Position numbers and translations under genes: made by a program. DNA of 64,000 nt from Pseudomonadota bacterium (GTDB lineage: Bacteria > Pseudomonadota > Gammaproteobacteria > Arenicellales > UBA868), in contig JABHUE010000063.1 of NCBI GenBank assembly GCA_018672825.1, forward strand, positions 1 through 64,000. The letters run 5' to 3'. Below are positions 57,335-64,000 of this stretch, in pieces (the first letter of the stretch is position 1; every line of letters begins with the position of its first letter). The notes beneath the pieces are model-generated. The model was given only the letters and a program-made list of their open reading frames with translations. It did not search any database and was not told where the DNA came from.

Positions 57335-59890
57335 TTAAAGCGTCTTAAGGATCCGGAGCGCTTTTCCCGCGCTCTCTTTATCCTCGCCATCGACTAAGAC
57401 TTGGAGTATGCGTCGCGCGCCTTCCTCGTCTCCAATCTGAATACAGGCTTGTGCGAGATCGATCTGTTCAGAGGCCTCAGTTTCATCTATCAAAACGAGA
57501 TTATCAAGATCTTCGTCGCTACGCTTTGGCTGCTCACTTAATCCTTCAAAAGATATCACGTCATCGGGCTCCACATCTGAGTCAATTTCAAAATTGATGT
57601 CGCCCTCACCGGATTCCCGCCCTGCATCGTCGCTACCTATTTGACTTTGCGCTCGCGTTAACTCACCACCCTGAGTGTCGCTTGCACTCTCGATCTCAAA
57701 CTCAATCTCTTCAAGATTCATTTTTGGCGATGGGGATCGGGGTGAACGTTCCTCAACTGACGCAGAGTCCATTTCCAAAGAATATGACGAGTCCACAGCC
57801 GAATGGTTCCCAGAAGCTCCAGAGACCGGATCAGATCCTGCTTTTATCTTTTTTGATAGCGCCTGAATATGAGCAAACTCAGCGGAGTCTTTATCGACCT
57901 CTTGAATCAAGCCTGCCATCAGCTCGTTAAATTCTGCTGGTTTATCGAGTGTTTGAAGAGCCTCTAACAACTTTAGTTTGAGTTCGAGTCGGTTCGGAAA
58001 TCGACTGATTGCGTCACGCAAGATTTTCTCTGCCTGGCTCGATCGACCATAGGCTATGTAAATCTCTGCTTCTGTAAGGGGATCAACCTCATCGCTTGTT
58101 ACCGCGACTCCTCTTTGTGTCTCCAATTCAGTTACAAAACCTGCGCCGATACTATCTTCAACAACCGTTGGCACGACGGGCTGAGAACCCTGAGAGTCAC
58201 CCGGAACCGAGTCTTGAAACACCGAACGACGCCCCGCGCTAGCGACCCTTGTCGCCTCGGAATCCGATGATAAATATCGGTGGGCGCGCCGTCGACGAAT
58301 TAACCACAGTATCAACAAAAGTACGATGACCAGTAGTCCAAATGATACCGCTGAGTCATCCATCAACAGAGACCCTGTATTACCCTCAACAACACCCAAT
58401 CCCGTACTGATAACGGTGGCCAATAGCCCGTAGAGCCAGATCGCACGATCCTTCATCCAATCCAAAGTCTGCGAAGGGTCACGCCAGGGCGCTGCGGGCA
58501 CGACTTTAGTATCTTCTGCTCCCGCTAACTGGCTATCCGGCTCTATCGATTGCTCTAGCGTGATTGAAGCGTCCAAACTATCCGGAAGTTGATTATTGTT
58601 GTCGCCAGAACCGTCCTCGACGACCTCTTCTGCAACAGGAATCCCTTGAGAGTCCATCGCATCTGGATCATTTGATAAGGTATCTGGTTGAACTAGATCG
58701 ATCTTCTGCCTTTCTGCGATCTGAAGTTCTGCCATTTTATCAAGCTGTTTTTGCGCAAGCGCCAACTGTGACTCTTGAAGCTCAATTAATTTCATCGTTT
58801 TTTCAAGCTGCGACTCGAGCAGACTGATCTGACGATTAAGAGTGTCGTTTTCTACCGTCTTCGACGCAAATGCTTCCTCAACTGCCGCAAGCCGATTACT
58901 TAATTCATCAACTTGCTGATCTTGCTGCACTTCTGGCGCATCAAGACTGGTTGACGCAATCGATGTCACCGACGACGATTCGGTCGCGCCGTCTCCGAGC
59001 GTACTCGCGGTCGACGTTGATTCTGCAGCTGAGACCGCTTCCCCGTTCGGAGACACAATTCGAAGCACATAACTTTGTCCAGTCAGTGCAGATCCATCAG
59101 TGTCAGGGAATGTTAAATCAGTGGCGGTCCAACCCTCGGTTGATGATGACTCGTCTTCATTCCGAGGAGAACGTTGGGTCCACGTCAGTAACTGCGTTTC
59201 ATAAATGTCTGCGACTTCATTCTTATCCAAAGCCCCCATCGATCGCTCAGAAGGTATTCGCAGGATCGCCCCTTGCCGCATTAAATTCATATTACCGTCT
59301 ATAAAAGCGTCAGGATTCTCATTGATCAACGCAACCATCTTCTGCTTCACGGTAATCACTGATGACGCCTCAATCGAACGCGCAATCTGCATTAACGTAT
59401 CACCTCTTTCGACGGGACCAAACCTGTCACCTGGGTACAATAGAGGCAGATTCACGGCTATTGTTTCGCTTCCCATCATGATCGGTTCTGGATTGCTAAT
59501 GACAACGGGATCCAACATGATGGTGTAATCCCGAAATACCTGCTGTTCGCCTGAGGTGAGTTGAACCAGAAAACGAATAAACGGCAGTGATAACGCCCGG
59601 TCGGTATGAACACGGATAAAAGATGATTGATTCGACGAGTCAAGAAAAAATTCAAGCTCTCCAAGGATTTCGTCGTAGACGATACCTGCCGCTTGATGCG
59701 CCTCACGTGACGCTAGGGCAACTACCAAGTCATCAGTGATTCCCGCAGATAGTTCTGACACGGAAATTTTAGCCGCCAGAGGCTCGTACAGATTCGACTG
59801 CACTTCAATCGAATCAAGTACCAATGCATTTACAGAACCACTGACCACGGAAAATAACCCGATCAGCAAAGCTGCTCGAATATTTTTCAT
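57335..59890 (-). CDS. FimV-like polar/peptidoglycan-associated protein (LysM and TPR-type C-terminus)
   Basis: N-terminal ALVLDSIEVQSNLYEPLAAKISV; LysM-like YGPVERGDTLMQIARSIEA region; C-terminal DLAQACIQIGDEEGARRILQVLVDGED; start set at MKNIRAALL. Confidence 0.9.
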   Translation of the reverse strand: MKNIRAALLIGLFSVVSGSVNALVLDSIEVQSNLYEPLAAKISVSELSAGITDDLVVALASREAHQAAGIVYDEILGELEFFLDSSNQSSFIRVHTDRALSLPFIRFLVQLTSGEQQVFRDYTIMLDPVVISNPEPIMMGSETIAVNLPLLYPGDRFGPVERGDTLMQIARSIEASSVITVKQKMVALINENPDAFIDGNMNLMRQGAILRIPSERSMGALDKNEVADIYETQLLTWTQRSPRNEDESSSTEGWTATDLTFPDTDGSALTGQSYVLRIVSPNGEAVSAAESTSTASTLGDGATESSSVTSIASTSLDAPEVQQDQQVDELSNRLAAVEEAFASKTVENDTLNRQISLLESQLEKTMKLIELQESQLALAQKQLDKMAELQIAERQKIDLVQPDTLSNDPDAMDSQGIPVAEEVVEDGSGDNNNQLPDSLDASITLEQSIEPDSQLAGAEDTKVVPAAPWRDPSQTLDWMKDRAIWLYGLLATVISTGLGVVEGNTGSLLMDDSAVSFGLLVIVLLLILWLIRRRRAHRYLSSDSEATRVASAGRRSVFQDSVPGDSQGSQPVVPTVVEDSIGAGFVTELETQRGVAVTSDEVDPLTEAEIYIAYGRSSQAEKILRDAISRFPNRLELKLKLLEALQTLDKPAEFNELMAGLIQEVDKDSAEFAHIQALSKKIKAGSDPVSGASGNHSAVDSSYSLEMDSASVEERSPRSPSPKMNLEEIEFEIESASDTQGGELTRAQSQIGSDDAGRESGEGDINFEIDSDVEPDDVISFEGLSEQPKRSDEDLDNLVLIDETEASEQIDLAQACIQIGDEEGARRILQVLVDGEDKESAGKALRILKTL

Positions 59891-60047
59891 CGGCGGCTCG
59901 ATAGTTAACCTGAAAAAAGGCGAGAGCGCTGTGAGCAAAAATTGAGTCGGCGTCATATGTCCATTATAGGAGGACGGCAGCCTTGAACCAATGCACGAAT
60001 TAAGGCGCTAGTTAATTAATCAAGGTTATAGAAAAAACGATCGTGAA

Positions 60048-60107
60048 ACCTCTCAGAACCGGGACAGTGTCTGTGGGATGATTGAATTGACCGGTAGGAA
60101 GAGAGGT
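60048..60107. promoter_or_regulatory. Nested inverted repeat between asd and fimV (terminator or structured leader)
   Basis: ACCTCTC-aga-ACCGG ... CCGGT-aggaa-GAGAGGT, inner ACAG-tgt-CTGT; on minus strand followed by TTTCACGATCGTTTTTTC. Confidence 0.5.
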
Positions 60108-60120
60108 GCCTTTTGCGCAA

Positions 60121-61143
60121 TTATTTAAGGGTCGATTGCACCGCCTCAGCAATCTGAATACTGTTTAACGCGGCACCTTTTCGGATATTATCAGCCACCA
60201 CCCAAAGGCATAATCCACGCTCGCACGAGATATCTTCCCTAATTCGACCCACAAACACCAGATCTGAGTTCGCCGCCTCTGTGACTGCGGTCGGATAACC
60301 GCCAGGCTGGCGATCATCGATAACACAGACCCCGGGCGCATTTTCAAGAAGTGATCGAGCTTGCTCTGCCGTTATTTTGTCACGGGTTTCGATATGCACG
60401 GCCTCTGAGTGGCCGAAAAAAACGGGGATTCGGACTGTAGTTGGATTCACTGCGATCTCATCATCTTCGAAAATCTTCTGGGTCTCCCAGACCATTTTCA
60501 TCTCTTCTCGTGTGTATCCGTTTTCTTGAAACGTATCAATATGTGGAATCGCATTGAAGGCGATCTGTTTAGGCATGACCCTGGGCGTGATCGGCTTAGC
60601 ATTAAGCAAATCAGCGGTCTGACCTGCCAATTCTTCGATCGCACTTTGTCCCGCCCCCGAGACAGCTTGGTAAGTGGCCACATTGATTCTTTTGATTCCA
60701 ACCGCGTCATACAATGGTTTTAATGCGACAACCATCTGAATGGTTGAGCAGTTTGGATTAGCAATAAGGCCCGAATGCCGCTCTAGCGCGTGCGGATTAA
60801 CTTCAGGAACCACTAATGGAATATTAGGATCTGTTCGAAAATGTGAGGTGTTATCGATTACGATGCATCCTGATTCAACTGCCTTTGGCGCATACTCTGC
60901 CGAGATACTGCCTCCCGCTGAAAACAGCCCAAATGAAACCTGGGCGAAATCGAACGTTGAAAGCGCCTGAACCCGGACTGCTTTTCCCCGAAACATCACG
61001 ACTTTACCGACCGACTTTTCACTCGCAAGCGGAAACAACTTTGCCACAGGAAAATTGCGTTCCTCTAAAATTTTTATCATGGTCTCGCCGACTGCACCAG
61101 TGGCCCCAACAACCGCAACATTCAATTCTTTCTCAGTGGTCAT
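60121..61143 (-). CDS. asd: Aspartate-semialdehyde dehydrogenase
   Basis: NVAVVGATGAVGETMIKILEERNFPV; catalytic IANPNCSTIQMVVALKPL. Confidence 0.97.
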   Translation of the reverse strand: MTTEKELNVAVVGATGAVGETMIKILEERNFPVAKLFPLASEKSVGKVVMFRGKAVRVQALSTFDFAQVSFGLFSAGGSISAEYAPKAVESGCIVIDNTSHFRTDPNIPLVVPEVNPHALERHSGLIANPNCSTIQMVVALKPLYDAVGIKRINVATYQAVSGAGQSAIEELAGQTADLLNAKPITPRVMPKQIAFNAIPHIDTFQENGYTREEMKMVWETQKIFEDDEIAVNPTTVRIPVFFGHSEAVHIETRDKITAEQARSLLENAPGVCVIDDRQPGGYPTAVTEAANSDLVFVGRIREDISCERGLCLWVVADNIRKGAALNSIQIAEAVQSTLK

Positions 61144-61173
61144 AGTCTTTGTAATTCTATCGAGCGCTTAAGC

Positions 61174-61824
61174 TTACAACTGCAAGTCAGGAAACAACCA
61201 TGGCGTTTCCTTGGCCCTTCGCGCCTCGTAGGCGTTGATATCTGACTCATGCTGCAGTGTTAGTCCAATGTCGTCTAGCCCCTCTATTAGGCAATGTTTT
61301 TTAAATTCATCAATCTCAAAACGATATACGTTACCGTCTTCAGACGTAAGCGCTTGACGCTCGAGATCGATCTCCATCGAGAACGCGCCCTGCTCATCAT
61401 CTCTTGCGAAGAGCCACTCAATATCAGCCAAAGGAAGCGCAATTGGCAACACTCCGTTTTTGAAACAATTATTGTGAAAAATATCAGCGAAACTTGCGGC
61501 AATTACCGTCCGGATACCAAAGTCACGCAACGCCCACACCGCATGTTCGCGAGAGGATCCGCAACCGAAATTTTCCCGCGCCAGCAAGAGTGAGCCGTCG
61601 CGATAGGGTTTGCGATTTAAAACGAATTCTTTATTTAATGGCCGATTACTGCAGTCAGCTCCGGGCTCACCCTGATCCTCATACCGCCAAGCATCAAATA
61701 AATTATCTCCAAAGCCGGATTTATCAACCGACTTCAAAAATTGCTTGGGAATAATTGCATCCGTATCAATATTATCTCTATTAATCGGGATGACCACGCC
61801 GGTGTACTTAATAAATTTTTTCAT
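61174..61824 (-). CDS. leuD: 3-isopropylmalate dehydratase small subunit
   Basis: NRDNIDTDAIIPKQFLKSV; LARENFGCGSSREHAVWAL. Confidence 0.98.
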   Translation of the reverse strand: MKKFIKYTGVVIPINRDNIDTDAIIPKQFLKSVDKSGFGDNLFDAWRYEDQGEPGADCSNRPLNKEFVLNRKPYRDGSLLLARENFGCGSSREHAVWALRDFGIRTVIAASFADIFHNNCFKNGVLPIALPLADIEWLFARDDEQGAFSMEIDLERQALTSEDGNVYRFEIDEFKKHCLIEGLDDIGLTLQHESDINAYEARRAKETPWLFPDLQL

Positions 61825-61835
61825 ACTGCACGCCC

Positions 61836-63239
61836 CTATAACTTGTTTGGATCAGCAAAGTGTCCTGCAATCGCAGCGGCTGCTGCCATTGCCGGAGAAA
61901 CGAGATGGGTCCGACCACCGTAACCCTGGCGCCCTTCGAAGTTACGGTTAGACGTCGCTGCACAACGCTCGCCCGGCTCAAGACGGTCTGCATTCATCGC
62001 TAGGCACATAGAGCAACCAGGCTCCCGCCACTCAAATCCGGCATCAATAAAAATCTGATCAAGACCTTCATCTTCGGCTTGTTTCTTTACCAGGCCTGAT
62101 CCTGGAACAACCAAGGCTTGCTTTATATTGGGGGCGACACAACGACCGCGTGCAATACTGGCCGCCGCTCGGAGATCTTCAATCCTGCCATTCGTACAAG
62201 CGCCTATAAAAACCTTGTCAACCTCAATTGAGCCGATTTGAGTTCCGGGCTCAAGCGCCATGTAATCCAACGCCCGCGACCAACCCTCTCGCTTACCCTC
62301 ATCTGGCGCATCCGCAGGATCGGGGATCACATCGTCGACACTCGCGACCATTTCCGGAGAAGTGCCCCATGTGACTTGAGGTCGCAAGTCAGATACATCA
62401 ATCACATGTTCCGCGTCGAAAACGGCATCATGATCCGAAATTAATTCACGCCATGCTTTAACTGCGAGATCAAACTGATCTCCACGCGGGGAATATGCGC
62501 GCCCCCGAAGGTAATCAACCGTCTTCTGGTCTACGGCGATAATGCCGGCACGAGCGCCCGCCTCTATGGCCATGTTGCATAAAGTCATCCGCGCCTCCAT
62601 GGAGGCATTTTCAACTGCCGACCCTGCAAATTCGATCGTGTAACCCGTGCCACCGGAGGTACCAATTTCTCCAATTACTGCAAGGATCATATCTTTTGAC
62701 GCAATTCCCTCAGCTAGAGCGCCGTTCAACACAATGCGCATATTCTTCATTTTGCGCGCCATCAGGCATTGGGTCGCCAGAACGTGTTCAACCTCTGATG
62801 TACCAATCCCAAATGCTAGCGCCCCTAGCGCGCCATGTGTCGCGGTGTGGGAGTCCCCACACACAATTGTCATTCCCGGTTGGGTGACGCCTTGCTCAGG
62901 CCCTACCACATGCACAATTCCTTGACGGGGATCGGTCATGTTGAATTCCGTAATACCGAACTCCACGCAATTTCGATCGAGTGTCTCGACCTGCAGTCGA
63001 GCAATAGGATCATCGATCCCAGCGCTACGATCTGTTGTGGGCACATTATGATCAGCCACGGCTAAGTTCGCCGCCAGGCGTCTAGGAACTCGTTTTGCAT
63101 CGCGCAAGCCGGCAAAGGCCTGGGGAGAGGTCACCTCGTGCAGAAGCTGTCTATCGATATAAATTAATGCGTCACCGCCGTCCGCATCCCGAACCAAATG
63201 CTGATTCCAAAGTTTGTCGTATAGGGTTTTTCCAGTCAT
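61836..63239 (-). CDS. leuC: 3-isopropylmalate dehydratase large subunit
   Basis: [46 protein letters not shown]; start set at internal MTGKTL. Confidence 0.98.
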   Translation of the reverse strand: MTGKTLYDKLWNQHLVRDADGGDALIYIDRQLLHEVTSPQAFAGLRDAKRVPRRLAANLAVADHNVPTTDRSAGIDDPIARLQVETLDRNCVEFGITEFNMTDPRQGIVHVVGPEQGVTQPGMTIVCGDSHTATHGALGALAFGIGTSEVEHVLATQCLMARKMKNMRIVLNGALAEGIASKDMILAVIGEIGTSGGTGYTIEFAGSAVENASMEARMTLCNMAIEAGARAGIIAVDQKTVDYLRGRAYSPRGDQFDLAVKAWRELISDHDAVFDAEHVIDVSDLRPQVTWGTSPEMVASVDDVIPDPADAPDEGKREGWSRALDYMALEPGTQIGSIEVDKVFIGACTNGRIEDLRAAASIARGRCVAPNIKQALVVPGSGLVKKQAEDEGLDQIFIDAGFEWREPGCSMCLAMNADRLEPGERCAATSNRNFEGRQGYGGRTHLVSPAMAAAAAIAGHFADPNKL

Positions 63240-63262
63240 ATTCCTTCTCCTGAGGGCGCCGG

Positions 63263-63290
63263 ATTTTACCATAGCGTTCAATAATTCCAA
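63263..63290 (-). promoter_or_regulatory. Candidate leuCD promoter
   Basis: TTGGAA (63285-63290) - 16 nt - extended -10 TGGTAAAAT (hexamer 63263-63268), minus strand. Confidence 0.5.
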
Positions 63291-63393
63291 CGATTGAGAC
63301 GAATCGACAGCCCTCGACTCATTTTTTTATTCTTACACTGTTACTATCGGATTTCTAACCCACATTCAGGCTGATCTCTAAATTAAAGGAATC

Positions 63394-63777
63394 ATGATCA
63401 ATTTTCGCCATTTATTTATCATGCTCGAGACAAACCTGGGTAAAGCATTATTGCCCGTGGACCAAAACACGGTCACTCCCGACCGTATTGTTACCTCACT
63501 AGCGAGCTATCCGAATCTTGCCAGACAAGCGGCGCTGGAGATTTTTAAGCATAACGGATGTCAGAAAATAGACGATCCGGTTACGCTTTTCCCAACCCTA
63601 GATGCGCTTGGATGGGTCAAACAAGATCATCAGAAACAAGGAACACTAGATCTAGCGGGTGCAGAACTATTAGAAGCAATCGGACGCCACGTCCTCGTCC
63701 TTATGAATGAAGATCAAAATACAAAGACGTTCGGTCAAAGCCCCGCGCCTAGTTCTGAATTCGAAACGCGTTACTAA
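63394..63777 (+). CDS. Hypothetical protein, 127 aa, no recognised family
   Basis: AAAGGA Shine-Dalgarno-like sequence a few nt before ATG; occupies the full leuC/aroC gap; soluble composition. Confidence 0.65.
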   Translation: MINFRHLFIMLETNLGKALLPVDQNTVTPDRIVTSLASYPNLARQAALEIFKHNGCQKIDDPVTLFPTLDALGWVKQDHQKQGTLDLAGAELLEAIGRHVLVLMNEDQNTKTFGQSPAPSSEFETRY

Positions 63778-63785
63778 AAAATCGC

Positions 63786-64000
63786 TCACGCTGCACTTGG
63801 AATATCAGGACCCGGTGTTCCATTTACACCAAGTGCTCGCTGACGCAGGAAATGATCCATCAACACGAGTGCCAACATCGCTTCAGCGATAGGTACGGCC
63901 CGAATCCCTACACAGGGATCATGCCTTCCGGTCGTGATGACCTCTGTTGGGGAACCGTCGATTTTAACTGTCTGACCTGCCGTGGGAATGCTGGATGTCG
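63786..64000 (-). CDS. aroC: Chorismate synthase, C-terminal fragment (runs off window)
   Basis: Reverse translation ...[52 protein letters not shown]. Confidence 0.95.
   Translation of the reverse strand, partial: TSSIPTAGQTVKIDGSPTEVITTGRHDPCVGIRAVPIAEAMLALVLMDHFLRQRALGVNGTPGPDIPSAA

Noticed and set aside
58564-59304. Plus-strand ORFs of 87 and 144 aa antisense to the fimV-like gene
   Set aside because: Low-complexity antisense shadows of a repetitive acidic gene; no start-site support or recognisable domain.
60121-61143. asd considered as a catalytically dead Usg-type paralogue
   Set aside because: Retains the catalytic NPNCSTIQ cysteine motif, so it is an ordinary aspartate-semialdehyde dehydrogenase.

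Overview
The window is a dense, almost entirely housekeeping stretch of a gammaproteobacterial-type chromosome. I see no tRNA or rRNA genes, mobile elements or CRISPR arrays. From left to right it holds: (i) sdhA(partial)-sdhD-sdhC preceded by a DUF1674/SDHAF4-like gene, divergent from ygfZ; (ii) a long minus-strand envelope, translation and replication run read as rpsB-tsf-pyrH-frr-uppS-cdsA-dxr-rseP-bamA-skp-fabZ-lpxA-lpxB-rnhB-dnaE-accA-tilS-pyrG-kdsA-eno-ftsB; (iii) map-glnD-dapD on +; (iv) rpsF-rpsR-rplI-dnaB-radA; (v) acs, dnaQ, rnhA, a methyltransferase, rimI and a family-4-type UDG; (vi) cysS-ilvI-ilvH-ilvC-psd-pssA-leuA; (vii) lpxH; (viii) truA-trpF-accD-folC-dedD-cvpA-purF, with a divergent trpBA; (ix) leuC-leuD-asd-fimV; (x) an unidentified 127-aa ORF and the 3' end of aroC. 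No clearly new multi-gene system is visible. The best unexplained signals are non-coding or contextual: a Leu-rich 38-codon ORF with mutually exclusive GC hairpins and its own sigma70-like promoter directly upstream of leuA (candidate, possibly leaderless, attenuator); an SDHAF4-like gene heading the sdh operon beside ygfZ; absence of lpxD and leuB from their usual places; acidic or repeat-bearing C-terminal tails on S2, S6 and L9; a candidate S6:S18 autoregulatory hairpin; a nested inverted repeat between asd and fimV; and a perfect palindrome upstream of trpBA. All product calls come from reading the sequence and recalling families; no database search was run.
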